Shown here piece by piece: positions 16,442 through 26,324 of a stretch of DNA of 64,000 nucleotides. The notes beneath the pieces were generated by a model, which was given only the letters and a program-made list of their open reading frames with translations, had not been told where the DNA came from and did not search any database. Source of the stretch: Lysobacteraceae bacterium NML91-0213 (GTDB lineage: Bacteria > Pseudomonadota > Gammaproteobacteria > Xanthomonadales > Xanthomonadaceae); assembly GCA_002798175.1 (NCBI GenBank), contig NWQL01000003.1:1-64000 (forward strand). The letters are read 5' to 3'. Each line of letters starts with the position of its first letter. The first letter of the stretch is position 1. Both the position numbers and the translations under genes were made by a program.

Positions 16442-18352
16442 ATGACCGGCGCCGAGTCGACGGACACCGTCCGCGCACCCGTACTGCCGCCCGACGCACC
16501 ACTGCCGATGCCGGTGCAGTGCCTGCGCACCGGTACGCCCCCGGCCGGACGCCTGCCGACCACGCCGCGCGGCATGGCCAGCCGGCGCGCCGCGGTCATC
16601 GGCGGCGCCGCGCTGCTGACCCTGGTGGCGGCCTACCAGATCTGGTGGCTGCTGCGCGGTGGCGGCATCAGCGTCGCCGAGGGCCTGCTGATCGCGATCT
16701 TCATCGCCCTGTTCGCGTGGATCGTGCAGTCCTTCGTCGGCACCCTGGCCGGCTTCCTGGTCATGCTGCAGCGGCGACCGGCGCGGCTGGGCCTCGACCC
16801 GCGTGCGCCGCTGCCCGCGCCACGCGAACGCACCGCGCTGCTGATCCCCACCTACAACGAGGATCCGGCTCGGCTGATGTCGGGGCTGCAGGCGACCTGC
16901 GAATCACTGATCGCGACCGGCCATGCCGGCATGTTCGACGTGTTCGTGCTCAGCGACACCCGCAGGCCCGGAATACAGCAGGCCGAGCTGATCGAATTCG
17001 AGGCGCTGCGCGCGCGGCTGGGCGACCGCATCCGTCTGTGGTACCGGCTGCGCGAGGACAACAGCGAACGCAAGGCCGGCAACATCGCCGACTGGGTACG
17101 CCGCTGGGGCGCGGCGTGGCCGAAGTTCCTGATCCTCGACGCCGACAGCCTGATGACCGGCGAAACGCTGGTGCGCCTGGCGGACGCGGTCGAGCGCCAC
17201 GACGATGTCGCGCTCGTGCAGACGCTGCCGGTGATCGTCAACGGGCGCACCCTGTTCGCGCGCATGCAGCAGTTCTCCGGGCGCGTATACGGGCCGGTGA
17301 TCGCCTATGGCGTGGCCTGGTGGCACGGCGCCGAGAGCAACTACTGGGGCCACAACGCGATGATCCGCACGCGTGCGTTCGCCGCACACTGCGGCCTGCC
17401 GGCACTCGATGGGCCGACCCCGTTCTCCGGCCACGTGCTCAGCCACGACTTCGTGGAGGCGGCGATGATGCGTCGCGGCGGCTGGGCACTGCACATGGTG
17501 CCCGGGCTGGGTGGCAGCTACGAGGAAGGCCCGCCCACGCTCACCGACATGCTGGTGCGCGACCGCCGCTGGTGCCAGGGCAACCTGCAGCACGGCGGCG
17601 TGCTGCCGGCGAAGGGCCTGCACTGGGTCAGCCGCTGGCACATGCTGATCGGCATCGGCCATTACCTCACCGCGCCGCTGTGGGCGATGCTGATGCTGGT
17701 CGGGCTGGCGCTGCCGCTGCTGGCGCTGGCGCCGGGCCAGCAGTACTCCGCGGCGCGCTACTGGATGGAGCAGGATCCCGACCGCTTCCTGTGGGTGTTC
17801 GCGCTGACGATGTCGATGCTGCTGGCGCCCAAGCTGTTCGGATACCTCGCCACCGTGGTCGACCGCGACATGCGCCGCGGCTGTGGCGGCGCGGCGCGCG
17901 CCGCGGTGGGCGTGCTGCTGGAAACCGTGCTCGCCGCGCTGATGGCGCCGGTGACCATGTACGTGCAGTGCCGCGGCGTGGCCGAGGTGCTGGCCGGCAA
18001 GGACTCCGGCTGGGATTCGCAGCAGCGCGACGACGGCAGCCAGCCGCTGTCGGCGCTGGTGCGCAGCTATGGCGGTGCCACGGTGCTGGGGCTGGTCGCG
18101 CTGGTGATGGCGCTGGGGGTGTCGCCGGGGCTTGCGGCCTGGATGTCGCCGGTGATCGCCGGCCTGCTGTTCTCGATCCCGATCGTGCGGCTCACCTCGT
18201 CGCGCGCGGCCGGGCAGTGGCTCAAGCGCCGGCGCATCTTCGCCACCCCGGAGGAACTCTCGCCGCCGCAGGTGCTGGTGCGTGCCAGCGAGCTGCGCGC
18301 CGAGCCACATCCGTCCGATGCCAGCCGGCGCAGGCGTCCGCGTCGCGGCTGA
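16442..18352 (+). CDS. opgH: Glucans biosynthesis glucosyltransferase OpgH/MdoH
   Basis: An inner-membrane family 2 glycosyltransferase that polymerises glucose from UDP-glucose into the OPG backbone and passes it to the periplasm. Two hydrophobic spans at about 45-100 precede the cytoplasmic domain, which starts [12 protein letters not shown] and contains the metal-binding DAD (233-235, [11 protein letters not shown]), SHDFVEAA and the [10 protein letters not shown] motif (from 374). At least four further hydrophobic spans follow. 636 aa is the xanthomonad length. In plant-pathogenic Xanthomonas the homologue (hrpM) affects virulence; here only the biochemical role is claimed. The start at 16442 is the first ATG after opgD. 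Confidence 0.95.
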   Translation: MTGAESTDTVRAPVLPPDAPLPMPVQCLRTGTPPAGRLPTTPRGMASRRAAVIGGAALLTLVAAYQIWWLLRGGGISVAEGLLIAIFIALFAWIVQSFVGTLAGFLVMLQRRPARLGLDPRAPLPAPRERTALLIPTYNEDPARLMSGLQATCESLIATGHAGMFDVFVLSDTRRPGIQQAELIEFEALRARLGDRIRLWYRLREDNSERKAGNIADWVRRWGAAWPKFLILDADSLMTGETLVRLADAVERHDDVALVQTLPVIVNGRTLFARMQQFSGRVYGPVIAYGVAWWHGAESNYWGHNAMIRTRAFAAHCGLPALDGPTPFSGHVLSHDFVEAAMMRRGGWALHMVPGLGGSYEEGPPTLTDMLVRDRRWCQGNLQHGGVLPAKGLHWVSRWHMLIGIGHYLTAPLWAMLMLVGLALPLLALAPGQQYSAARYWMEQDPDRFLWVFALTMSMLLAPKLFGYLATVVDRDMRRGCGGAARAAVGVLLETVLAALMAPVTMYVQCRGVAEVLAGKDSGWDSQQRDDGSQPLSALVRSYGGATVLGLVALVMALGVSPGLAAWMSPVIAGLLFSIPIVRLTSSRAAGQWLKRRRIFATPEELSPPQVLVRASELRAEPHPSDASRRRRPRRG

Positions 18353-18421
18353 AGCCCGCGGTGGCGTGCCGCGGCGCGGGCGAATGATTACCCTTGCCGC
18401 TGACCCGTCATCGGAACCGCC

Positions 18422-19087
18422 ATGCCCCTGGACGTCCTCGAACGCGAAACCGCCGCCGATCCGCAGTGGTCGATCATCTGGCTGCACGGCCTGGGCGCCG
18501 ACGGCCACGACTTCGTGCCGATCGTGCCGGAGCTGGTGCGCCGGGACTGGCCGGCATTGCGTTTCGTGTTCCCGCACGCGCCGGTGCGCCCGGTCACCAT
18601 CAACAACCGGGTGCCGATGCGCGCCTGGTACGACATCGTCGAGATGGATCTCGCCAACCGTGCCGACGAGGCCGGCGTGCTGGCATCGGTCGGGGAAGTG
18701 GACACGCTGATCGCGCGCGAGAACGCGCGCGGGGTGCCGTCGTCGCGCATCGTGCTGGCCGGGTTCTCGCAGGGCGGCGCGGTGGCGCTGGCCGCGGGAC
18801 TGCGGCGTCGCGAACCGCTGGCGGGCCTGGTCGGGCTGTCGACCTACCTGCCGGCCCCGAACGGTGCGCAGGCCGCGCTGGTGGATGGCGCGAACCGCCA
18901 GCCGGTGTTCATGGCCCACGGCACCCAGGATCCGGTGGTGCCGCTGCAGGGCGGCCTGCAGAGCGCGCAGCTGCTGCGCGGGCTGGGTTTCGAGGTCGAC
19001 TGGCGCACCTATCCGATGCCGCACTCGGTGAGCATGGAAGAGATCGTCGACCTCGCCGACTGGCTGACCGCACGTTTCGCCGGCTGA
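18422..19087 (+). CDS. Alpha/beta-hydrolase carboxylesterase (phospholipase/carboxylesterase family)
   Basis: A 221-aa serine esterase of the family that includes Pseudomonas carboxylesterase II and eukaryotic acyl-protein thioesterase. Visible motifs: IIWLHGLGADGHDF near the start (oxyanion region), APVRPVTINNRVPMRAWYDI, the nucleophile elbow GFSQGGA, MAHGTQDPVVP (Asp) and PMPHSVSMEE (His). All three catalytic positions are present. The natural substrate is unknown. It has its own start close to a weak ribosome site and lies 31 nt before the AlgZ-type kinase gene, so co-transcription is possible. Confidence 0.9.
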   Translation: MPLDVLERETAADPQWSIIWLHGLGADGHDFVPIVPELVRRDWPALRFVFPHAPVRPVTINNRVPMRAWYDIVEMDLANRADEAGVLASVGEVDTLIARENARGVPSSRIVLAGFSQGGAVALAAGLRRREPLAGLVGLSTYLPAPNGAQAALVDGANRQPVFMAHGTQDPVVPLQGGLQSAQLLRGLGFEVDWRTYPMPHSVSMEEIVDLADWLTARFAG

Positions 19088-19118
19088 GCGCGGCGGCGGA
19101 CCCAGGCAGCACGGACGC

Positions 19119-20168
19119 ATGACCGACCCCGTACGCGAGCCCTGGCTGCCGGACCTGTGCCGGCTGCGGCGGCTGGGCGCGCTGCTGGGCCTGGCCCAGC
19201 TGGTGGTGGTGGTGGTGGCGCTGGTGCCCGATGGCAGCCGCAGCTGGAGCCTGCCGCAGTTCCTCTCCATCAGCGGCTATGCGCTGTGGCTGGCGCTGTC
19301 GGTGGGCGTACTGCTGTGCGTGTCGCGGCGCACACTGTCGCGCCTGCCGCCGCGCACCGGGGCGCTGGCCGCGGTGGCGCTGGCCGCGGGCGTGGCGTGG
19401 CTGGCGGCAGCGGTCGTGCACGGGCTGTATGCAAGCGTGGGCGCCACCGGCGACTGGCCCGGGTTCTGGCGCTTCACCATCGGCTCGGCCGCGGTGACCT
19501 CGCTGATCGGCGCGCTGGCGCTGCGCTATTTCTATGTCATCGACGGCTGGCAGGCGCAGGTGCAGGCCAATGCCCGCGCCGAGGCCGACGCGCTGCAGGC
19601 GCGGATCCGCCCGCACTTCCTGTTCAACAGCATGAACATGATCGCCACCCTGCTGCGGCGCGATCCGCAGGTGGCCGAGCGCGCGGTGCTCGACCTGTCC
19701 GACCTGTTCCGCGCCGCGCTGGTGGCGGGCGAGGGGCAGGCCACGCTGGCCGAGGAAGTGGAGCTTGCGGAGCGTTACCTCGCCATCGAGCAACTTCGCC
19801 TGGGCGAGCGCCTGCAGGTCGCCTGGACGCGCACCGAGCCGCTGCCATGGACGCTGCCGATGCCGCGGCTGGTGCTGCAGCCGCTGCTGGAAAACGCCGT
19901 GCTGCACGGTATCTCGCGGCTGCCGGCAGGCGGCACGGTGGCGATCGTGCTGCGCGTGGATGGCGATCGCCTGCACATCAACGTGCGCAATCCGTCGCTG
20001 CCGCCGCAGCAGCAGCCGACCCGCGGTGCCGGCCATGCCCAGCGCAGCATCGGCCATCGGCTGGCATGGGCATTCGGGCCGCCGGCGCGGATGACCTCCG
20101 GCTGGGCGGAGGGCTACTATGTCTGCACGCTGGATCTGCCGCTGGGGAGCGAAGGGGCGCGGTCGTGA
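19119..20168 (+). CDS. algZ: AlgZ/LytS-type sensor histidine kinase
   Basis: A membrane histidine kinase of the LytS/AlgZ group. Four hydrophobic segments fill residues 15-145; the His_kinase domain then begins with RIRPHFLFNSMNMI (phospho-acceptor His166), continues FRAALVAGEGQATLAEEVELAERYLAIEQLRLGERL, and ends with an ATP-binding part (LQPLLENAVLHGI), lacking the classical G boxes as usual in this subfamily. It precedes the LytTR response regulator and hemC, the same order as algZ-algR-hemC in Pseudomonas, which supports the name. In that genus the pair controls alginate and twitching motility; the targets here are not known. Confidence 0.88.
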   Translation: MTDPVREPWLPDLCRLRRLGALLGLAQLVVVVVALVPDGSRSWSLPQFLSISGYALWLALSVGVLLCVSRRTLSRLPPRTGALAAVALAAGVAWLAAAVVHGLYASVGATGDWPGFWRFTIGSAAVTSLIGALALRYFYVIDGWQAQVQANARAEADALQARIRPHFLFNSMNMIATLLRRDPQVAERAVLDLSDLFRAALVAGEGQATLAEEVELAERYLAIEQLRLGERLQVAWTRTEPLPWTLPMPRLVLQPLLENAVLHGISRLPAGGTVAIVLRVDGDRLHINVRNPSLPPQQQPTRGAGHAQRSIGHRLAWAFGPPARMTSGWAEGYYVCTLDLPLGSEGARS

Positions 20169-20170
20169 TC

Positions 20171-20899
20171 ATGAAGGTCGTCATTGCCGACGACGAACCG
20201 CTGGCTCGCGAGCGCCTGCGCGCGCTGCTCGCGTCCGAAGCAGGCGTCGACGTGGTTGCCGAGGTCGGCGACGGGCAGGCCGCACTCGAGGCCTGCGCCG
20301 CGCACGACGCCGACCTGGTGCTGCTGGACATCGCGATGCCCGGCATCGACGGCCTCGAAGTGGCGCGCCACCTGGCCGCCTTCGACCCGCGCCCGGCGGT
20401 GGTGTTCTGCACCGCCTACGACGCACACGCGCTGTCGGCCTTCGACGCCGCCGCGGTCGACTACCTGGTCAAGCCGGTGCGTCCGGAGCGGCTGCACGTG
20501 GCCATCGAACGCGCCCGCACCTTCACCCTGGGGCGGGGCCAGTCCGCCGGCGAAGGCGGCGCGCGTGCCCGCACCCACCTGTGCGCGCGCCTGCGCGGCA
20601 GCCTGCGGCTGATCCCGGTCGAGGACATCCACTACCTGCAGGCCGAGGAAAAGTACGTGGTGGTCCACCATGCGCGCGGCGAGGACCTGATCGAGGAATC
20701 GCTGAAATCGCTGGAGCAGGAATTCGGCGAGCGCTTCATGCGCATCCACCGCAACTGCCTGGTGTCGCGCCACGAACTGGTGGAGCTGCGCCGCAGCCAT
20801 GACGGCCAGGTGCACGCGGTGCTGCGCCACGTGCCGCAACCGCTGGAGGTCAGCCGCCGCTGCGTGTCCCAGGTCAAGGACGTGATCCGCGCCCTCTGA
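20171..20899 (+). CDS. algR: AlgR-type LytTR response regulator
   Basis: A two-domain transcription factor of 242 aa. The receiver domain has DD at 7-8, phospho-acceptor Asp53 (LVLLDIAMPG), Thr in FCTAYDAH and Lys in YLVKPVRPE. A LytTR DNA-binding domain follows from about residue 135 (LRLIPVEDIHYLQAEEKYVVV, FMRIHRNCLVSRHELVEL). It starts 2 nt after the kinase stop; the ATG at 20171 is preferred over a GTG two codons upstream. The kinase is the obvious partner. Confidence 0.92.
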   Translation: MKVVIADDEPLARERLRALLASEAGVDVVAEVGDGQAALEACAAHDADLVLLDIAMPGIDGLEVARHLAAFDPRPAVVFCTAYDAHALSAFDAAAVDYLVKPVRPERLHVAIERARTFTLGRGQSAGEGGARARTHLCARLRGSLRLIPVEDIHYLQAEEKYVVVHHARGEDLIEESLKSLEQEFGERFMRIHRNCLVSRHELVELRRSHDGQVHAVLRHVPQPLEVSRRCVSQVKDVIRAL

Positions 20900-21016
20900 A
20901 CCGCGCAGGCGGCGTCTGCAGCGGTCGCACATGCCCGCGACCTGCTTCGCAGCCACCTGGCCCACGTTCACCCGGGGTGGCGGGTGCAGCCTGCAACGCC
21001 TGCGATAATGCGCGGC

Positions 21017-21937
21017 ATGGACAACACCCTGCGTATCGCCACCCGCAAGAGCCCGCTCGCGCTGTGGCAGAGCGAACACGTCGCCGCGCGCCTGCGCGCG
21101 CTGCATCCCGGGCTCGAGGTGGTGCTGGTGCCGCTGTCGACGCGCGGCGACGAGGTGCTCGACCGTTCGCTGGCGGCCATCGGCGGCAAGGGCCTGTTCC
21201 TGAAGGAACTCGAGCTCGCCATGCAGCGCGGCGAGGCCGACTGCGCGGTGCATTCGCTCAAGGACGTGCCGATGGAACTCGAGCCCGGGTTCGCGCTGCC
21301 GGCGGTGCTGGCGCGTGCCGATCACGCCGATGCGTTCGTCAGCAACCATTACGACGACATCGCTGCGCTGCCGCAGGGTGCCTGCGTGGGCACTTCCTCG
21401 CTGCGGCGGCAGGCGCAACTGCGCGCGCTGCGGCCGGACCTGGTGCTGCGCGACCTGCGCGGCAACGTCAACACCCGGCTGGGGCGGCTCGACGCCGGCG
21501 AATACGACGCCATCGTGCTGGCCTGTGCCGGGTTGCAGCGGCTCGGCTTCGAAACGCGCATCCGCGCGCGCCTGGACGCGCCGGACTGGCTGCCGGCACC
21601 GGCGCAGGGTGCGATCGCGGTGGAATGCCTGGCGGGCGACGCACGCATCCACGCGCTGCTGGCGCCGCTGGAGGACGCGCCCACGCGCACCTGCATCGAG
21701 GCCGAGCGGGCGATGAACCGTGCGCTGCATGGCAGCTGCCATGTGCCGGTGGCGGGGCTTGCGATGCTCGACGGCGATCGCCTGCTGCTGCGCGGGATGG
21801 TCGGTGACGCCGCCGATGGCCGCAGCGTGCGCGCGGAGTACCAGGGCGCGGCTGGCGAACCGCAGGCGGTGGGCGTGGCGGTGGCGCGCGCGCTGCTCGA
21901 CGGCGGTGCCGGCGAGTTCCTGCCGGCGGCTACCTGA
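21017..21937 (+). CDS. hemC: Hydroxymethylbilane synthase (porphobilinogen deaminase)
   Basis: Joins four porphobilinogen molecules into hydroxymethylbilane in heme biosynthesis. Diagnostic parts: [79 protein letters not shown] and the dipyrromethane cofactor site GSC with Cys241. 306 aa, normal. I take the ATG at 21017 ([11 protein letters not shown]); one at 21008 would add three residues. Its end overlaps the convergent DUF481 gene by 8 nt. Confidence 0.97.
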   Translation: MDNTLRIATRKSPLALWQSEHVAARLRALHPGLEVVLVPLSTRGDEVLDRSLAAIGGKGLFLKELELAMQRGEADCAVHSLKDVPMELEPGFALPAVLARADHADAFVSNHYDDIAALPQGACVGTSSLRRQAQLRALRPDLVLRDLRGNVNTRLGRLDAGEYDAIVLACAGLQRLGFETRIRARLDAPDWLPAPAQGAIAVECLAGDARIHALLAPLEDAPTRTCIEAERAMNRALHGSCHVPVAGLAMLDGDRLLLRGMVGDAADGRSVRAEYQGAAGEPQAVGVAVARALLDGGAGEFLPAAT

Positions 21938-22694
21938 AGGTATAGACCAGGTTGACCGTGGTCAGGCGGTCGGTGCGGCTGACATCGGCGTCGCTGGCCT
22001 CGGTGTTGTGGCGCGCCTGGAAGCCCGCCTTGAGAGCCAGCGAGGCGTTCATCGCCACCGACACGCCGAAGTCGTTCTGCGCATAGGTGTTGGCGTCGCC
22101 GGCTTCCACCAGCAGCGTGTTGACCAGGGTCGTGGTGACGGTCAGGCGGGTGCTGAAGTCGAGCAGGCCGCGCAGCAGCGGCCCGTTCTCCACCCCGCGC
22201 GAGCGGGTGTCGGCACGCCGGTAGCCGGGACCGATCTCGGTCAGCAGCGTGGTGGTGTCGTTGCGGATGAAGTGGTGGCCGTAGCCCACCGAGGCGGTGC
22301 CCTGGTAGTCGTAGGAGGAGAAGTCATCCTTCTCGTAGCGCACCGCGCCGACCAGATAGCGTCGCGGATCGAACTTGATCGAGGTCGACGCGCCGACGTC
22401 GAAACGGTTGGCTGTGATCTGCGCACGCGTCTCCGGTTCGCCATCCTCCTCGTAGACAGCGGTCACCTCGCTGCGCGTGCGCAGGCCCGACGCGCGCACC
22501 TGGTGCTTGCGGCGGGCATCCTCGCGCTGGAACACGAAGCGCGTGTTGAGGCTTTCGGAGTGGGTGTTGCCGCGCGCCATCGCCATCCCGAGTTCGCCGG
22601 TGCCGGTCCAGCCGCTGTCCGCGGTCACCGCCTCGACGGTGTTATCGGCGGCGGGCGTGGCGACGGCGAGCAGCATGGACAACAGGTACGACAT
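21930..22694 (-). CDS. DUF481 outer-membrane beta-barrel protein
   Basis: A 254-aa exported protein of the DUF481 (YdiY-like) family, predicted to be an outer-membrane barrel. The N-terminus [20 protein letters not shown] looks like a short signal sequence. The mature protein has alternating strand patterns ending in Phe-Arg (NLVYTFR), [20 protein letters not shown] near its start, and [28 protein letters not shown] in the middle, as usual in the family. Its ribosome site GGAGG is clear. It follows a smaller paralogue by 39 nt, so the two form an operon. E. coli YdiY is acid-induced, but the role of this pair is unknown. Confidence 0.83.
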   Translation of the reverse strand: MSYLLSMLLAVATPAADNTVEAVTADSGWTGTGELGMAMARGNTHSESLNTRFVFQREDARRKHQVRASGLRTRSEVTAVYEEDGEPETRAQITANRFDVGASTSIKFDPRRYLVGAVRYEKDDFSSYDYQGTASVGYGHHFIRNDTTTLLTEIGPGYRRADTRSRGVENGPLLRGLLDFSTRLTVTTTLVNTLLVEAGDANTYAQNDFGVSVAMNASLALKAGFQARHNTEASDADVSRTDRLTTVNLVYTFR

Positions 22695-22733
22695 GGCGAT
22701 GGAACCTCCGAGGGGAAATGGCGCCGGGGTCGG

Positions 22734-23420
22734 TCAGAACGCGTAGCGCAGGCGCACCGAACCGGTCTTCTCGGTGCGTCCTTCGCCGCCGTTGGCGGCG
22801 GTGTCGTGCCACATCTCCACGCTGGAGTGCAGCATCCAGTCATCGGCCAGGCGCAGGTCGAGGCCGACGCTCTGGCGCACATAGGTGTTCTCGCGGCCGG
22901 TCTCGAACAGCACGCGCTGGTTCCACAGCGCGCGGTTGCCGAAGCGCTGCTGCAGGCTGAAGCCGCCGCGCGCGACCAGGCCGGGCACCGCGGTGCCGTA
23001 GTCGGTGTACGGCTCGATGCGGTAGCCGGTGCCCAGTTCCACCCGCAGGCTGGTGTCCTGTTCGCGCACCGCGTCCAGCCGGTAGGTGGTGTCGACACGC
23101 CAGTTGCGGGCATAGGCGATCACCCGGTCGCGTGCCACCGCCGGTGCGTACAGGCCGATCAGCCGGCGGTTGCGCAGGCGCTGGGTCGCCGCCTGCTGCC
23201 GGCGCAGGCTGACCCGGGCGCCGGGCGGCGGTGGTGCCGCCAGCGCACGCGGACGCGTGCCCTGCCACTCGGCATCCGGACACACCAGTTGGTAGCACAG
23301 CGAGCGCACCGACACCTGGCCACCGAGCACCGCGATCGCTGCCGGCTGCAGGGGCGCTTCGGGAAGCGGCTGGGTGAATACGGGTAGCCCGACCACGGCG
23401 AGCCACCAGCCGGGGAACAT
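22734..23420 (-). CDS. DUF481-like outer-membrane protein, divergent paralogue
   Basis: A 228-aa exported protein with weaker DUF481 resemblance. The C-terminal 130 residues alternate as barrel strands and end in the outer-membrane signature Tyr-Ala-Phe (SVRLRYAF); NTYVRQSVGLDLRLADDWMLHSSVEMWHD parallels [29 protein letters not shown] of the downstream gene. The N-terminal third is a Pro/Arg-rich spacer and contains an SLCYQLVCP segment with two Cys. The ATG at 23420 follows GAGGA. It is probably a duplicated copy that has diverged and lost the first strands. Function unknown. Confidence 0.65.
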   Translation of the reverse strand: MFPGWWLAVVGLPVFTQPLPEAPLQPAAIAVLGGQVSVRSLCYQLVCPDAEWQGTRPRALAAPPPPGARVSLRRQQAATQRLRNRRLIGLYAPAVARDRVIAYARNWRVDTTYRLDAVREQDTSLRVELGTGYRIEPYTDYGTAVPGLVARGGFSLQQRFGNRALWNQRVLFETGRENTYVRQSVGLDLRLADDWMLHSSVEMWHDTAANGGEGRTEKTGSVRLRYAF

Positions 23421-23460
23421 GGGCAGTCCTCAGTGGAAGCGGTTACACGCCGGCACAGTA

Positions 23461-24264
23461 TCATCCCCCCGCGTATTCCGTTGCAAACCGCTGGCGGGTG
23501 CCCGCGTGCTCGAGGACGCCGGCAGCCAGCAGGGCCGCGGTTGCCGCCAGCAGCCACAGCATCGCCGGCGCCACGCTCGCCAGCGCCCAGCACGCCAGTG
23601 GTGCCGTCAGCAGGGCGGCATGGATGCGACGCCCACCGCGCACGTGCGCACCGGCGGGCGCGCTGCGGTCGTGGTCGCGCCAGCGCACCAGCAGGCAGGC
23701 CGCCAGCAGCAGGCCCAGTACCGCGAGGGTCAGCAGCATGCCGGCGTCACCGTGGCCCGCCGGCAATTGCCATGCCATCAGGCAGAACAGCAGGGCCAGG
23801 CCCAGCGTCAGCGCGAGCAGCATCCGCGCCGGGATCCGCAGCGGGTCCGCGCCGCCGTGGTCCGCAGCCAGAGCGGCCCCGGCGATGGCAAGCAGCGCCG
23901 CCGCCGCAAGCATAAGCCCGAGCAACCCCAGCACCAGCGCACGGTCGGGACCGGCGGGCACCCAGCGCAGCACCGTGAACAGCAGCACCGAGACCCCCAG
24001 CGCGACCGTTGCGAAAAGCCGGGTGCGCCGTGCCCGGACGGAGGGCGGCTGCGCCAGGCCGGCGGGTACCGGCAGGTGCGCGCCCACCAGCGCGATCGCC
24101 ACCAGCACCCCGCCCAGCAGCAGGGAGCTGGCCTGCAGCGGATACAGCGCCGGCATCAGGTCGGCGCGGGCGTGCAGCAGCATCACCGAAATCCCCAGCC
24201 AGGCGAGCAGGCCCTGGCCGGCCGCGGCCAGGGGCGGAAACAGCAGGGCGGGTGGTCGGCGCAT
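23461..24264 (-). CDS. Polytopic membrane protein of unknown function
   Basis: A 267-aa protein made almost entirely of hydrophobic segments, about eight, beginning LLFPPLAAAGQGLLAWLGISVMLL. The overall size and the AAGQGLL start recall DmsC-type anchor subunits of molybdenum reductases, but neither a catalytic nor an iron-sulfur subunit gene is nearby, so this is only a resemblance. I choose the ATG at 24264 because the 50 residues before it in the open frame are Arg/Pro-rich. It sits between the DUF481 pair and the SLC13 permease, all on the minus strand, and could share their transcript. Confidence 0.55.
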   Translation of the reverse strand: MRRPPALLFPPLAAAGQGLLAWLGISVMLLHARADLMPALYPLQASSLLLGGVLVAIALVGAHLPVPAGLAQPPSVRARRTRLFATVALGVSVLLFTVLRWVPAGPDRALVLGLLGLMLAAAALLAIAGAALAADHGGADPLRIPARMLLALTLGLALLFCLMAWQLPAGHGDAGMLLTLAVLGLLLAACLLVRWRDHDRSAPAGAHVRGGRRIHAALLTAPLACWALASVAPAMLWLLAATAALLAAGVLEHAGTRQRFATEYAGG

Positions 24265-24438
24265 CGAAGGTCTCCGGGCACGAACAGGTGCGATGGGGTG
24301 GCGCTTCTCCGCATCCGCATCGTCGGGTTGGCCGCGATCCCCGCGTTGCCCCTTGCCGCGCGGCCCCGCCGACGATACCCGGCCGCGGCCGCTCCGCCCA
24401 ACGCTGGTGGTCACAGTTGCCGCGCGGGATGCCCGGCG

Positions 24439-26208
24439 TCAGGGATGGAACGGGAAGAAGCGCGGGATCAGCAGGATCGCGGCGATCCAGAAGATCACGT
24501 TGAGCGGCATGCCGACGCGCACGAAATCGCCGAAGCGGTAACCGCCCGCGGTGTAGACCATGGTGTTGGTCTGGTAGCTGATCGGCGTGGCGAAACTCGT
24601 CGATGCGGCGAACGCCACCGCGATCAGCAGCGGCTTGGGGTCAATGCCCATCGAGGCCGCGGTGGCCAGCGCGATCGGCACCACCAGCACTGCCGAGGCG
24701 TTGTTGCTCATGAACTCGGTGAGGATCGAGGTCATCAGGTAGATCGCCGCCAGTGTGGCCAGCGGGCCATAGGGGCCGAGCACGCGCAGGATGCCGTCGG
24801 CCGCCATCGCCGCGCCGCCGGTCTTGTCCAGCGCGATACCCAGCGGAATGATGCCGGCCAGCAGCAGGATCACCCGCCAGTCGATCGCGGCATAGGCCTC
24901 GTCCGGGTCGAGCAGGCGGAACACCACCAGCGCCAGGCAGCCCAGCAGCGCCGAGGCGACGATTGGCAGCCAGCCCAGCGCGGCCACGCCGATCGCCAGC
25001 GCCATGATCGCCGCCGATGCCAGCGCACGCATGACGTCGACCTTCGGCTGCTCGCGTTCGTCGAGCACGATCAGGCCGCGGTCCACGCGCAGCGCTTCGA
25101 CGGCATTGGCGGGGGCGTCGATCAGCAGCACGTCGCCGACCGCCAGCTGCACCCGGTCGAGCGGCTGGCGGATCGTCAGCCGGCGCCGGTGGATGCCGTG
25201 CACGCGGGCGCGATAGGTATGGCCGAAGCGCATGCCCGCCAGGGTGTGGCCGACCAGGTGCGAGCCGGGCGCGACCATCGCCTCCATCAGCATGCGGCCA
25301 TCGCGGCCCCCGTCGTCGACATCGCGGGTGTTGCGGTCGAACGCCAGTTTCATCGCCTTGCGCGCGGCCTGGATGTGCTTCCACTCGCCGCGCAGCAGGA
25401 TGCGGTCGCCGGCCTCGATTCCGCGCTGCGGGTCGGTCACCGCCATGCCGCCGCGCAGCACCTCGACCACGTCGACGTCGTCGAAGCCTTCGGGCACCGC
25501 GAGCCCCGGGCGCTTGCCGATGACCGTTGCATCCTCCGGCACCAGCAGCTCGGCCACGTAGCGGCCGATATGGTGGGCGTCGTCACTGTCGGGGGTGCCG
25601 CGGTCGGGCAGCAGCCACCAGCCGATGGTGAGCAGGTAGACCGCCGCGATCGCCACGAAGATGATGCCCAGCGGCGCGAACTCGAAGATGGTGAAGCCCA
25701 CCCCGGCGCTCTCCCGCGCCATGGAGTCGACCAGCAGGTTGGTGGACGTGCCGATCAGCGTGCACACGCCGGCGGTCTGCGACATGTACGACAGCGGGAT
25801 CAGGAACTTGGACGGCGCCCAGCGGTTGGCGGTGGTGGCGGCGATGATCAGCGGCAGGAACACTGCCACCGTCGCGGTGTTGTTGATGAAGGCGGCCACC
25901 GCCACCACCAGGCCCATCATCACCAGCAGGAACACCCAGCGGTAGCGGATGCGCGAGATCAGCTCGCCCACCGCCACCAGTGCGCCGTTGCGCTGCAGCG
26001 CCCCGCTCAGCACGAACATCGCCGCCACCATCACCGTGGCCTGGTTGCTGAAGCCCGACAGGGCTTCCGGCAGGATGAGCACGCCGGCCACCAGCAGCAT
26101 GGTCATCACCAGCAGCGCGACCACGTCGACGCGCAGTTTCTCGGTGATGAACAACCAGATGGCGGCGGCCATCACGGCAAGGGTGATCCAGAGCTGCAGG
26201 CTGGGCAT
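24439..26208 (-). CDS. SLC13-type permease with two RCK_C (TrkA-C) domains
   Basis: An ion/carboxylate or sulfate transporter of the SLC13/CitM-like superfamily, 589 aa. The N-terminal transport half has FVLSGALQRNGALVAVGE, FINNTATVAVFLPL and SQTAGVCTLIGTSTNLLVDS; the C-terminal half repeats the fold with ILTEFMSNNASAVLVVPIAL and AASTSFATPISYQTNTMVY. Two cytoplasmic RCK_C domains lie between the halves (ELLVPEDATVIGKRP, GIEAGDRILLRGE; and VGDVLLIDAPANAVEAL), suggesting ligand-gated control. Substrate cannot be named; sulfate, dicarboxylate and tellurite-linked members share this layout. It is divergent from the FAD protein gene with 116 nt between starts. Confidence 0.88.
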   Translation of the reverse strand: MPSLQLWITLAVMAAAIWLFITEKLRVDVVALLVMTMLLVAGVLILPEALSGFSNQATVMVAAMFVLSGALQRNGALVAVGELISRIRYRWVFLLVMMGLVVAVAAFINNTATVAVFLPLIIAATTANRWAPSKFLIPLSYMSQTAGVCTLIGTSTNLLVDSMARESAGVGFTIFEFAPLGIIFVAIAAVYLLTIGWWLLPDRGTPDSDDAHHIGRYVAELLVPEDATVIGKRPGLAVPEGFDDVDVVEVLRGGMAVTDPQRGIEAGDRILLRGEWKHIQAARKAMKLAFDRNTRDVDDGGRDGRMLMEAMVAPGSHLVGHTLAGMRFGHTYRARVHGIHRRRLTIRQPLDRVQLAVGDVLLIDAPANAVEALRVDRGLIVLDEREQPKVDVMRALASAAIMALAIGVAALGWLPIVASALLGCLALVVFRLLDPDEAYAAIDWRVILLLAGIIPLGIALDKTGGAAMAADGILRVLGPYGPLATLAAIYLMTSILTEFMSNNASAVLVVPIALATAASMGIDPKPLLIAVAFAASTSFATPISYQTNTMVYTAGGYRFGDFVRVGMPLNVIFWIAAILLIPRFFPFHP

Positions 26209-26324
26209 CGCGTACGCGGGTGGACTGAAGAATGCGAAGCATGCCCGATGCCGCGTGCAGGCGGCCGCCGCGACGCGCCGTGGATGGGATACTGCGCGGC
26301 CCGCAACATCGCCCAGGTACCGCC

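Noticed and set aside
16904-19270. 788-aa minus-strand frame opposite opgH and the esterase
   Set aside because: Spans two real genes on the other strand and has shadow composition.
23440-23455. Half palindrome GTGTAACCGCTTCC as third LacI operator
   Set aside because: Only one half matches the GTAACCG core; the other arm is not symmetric.
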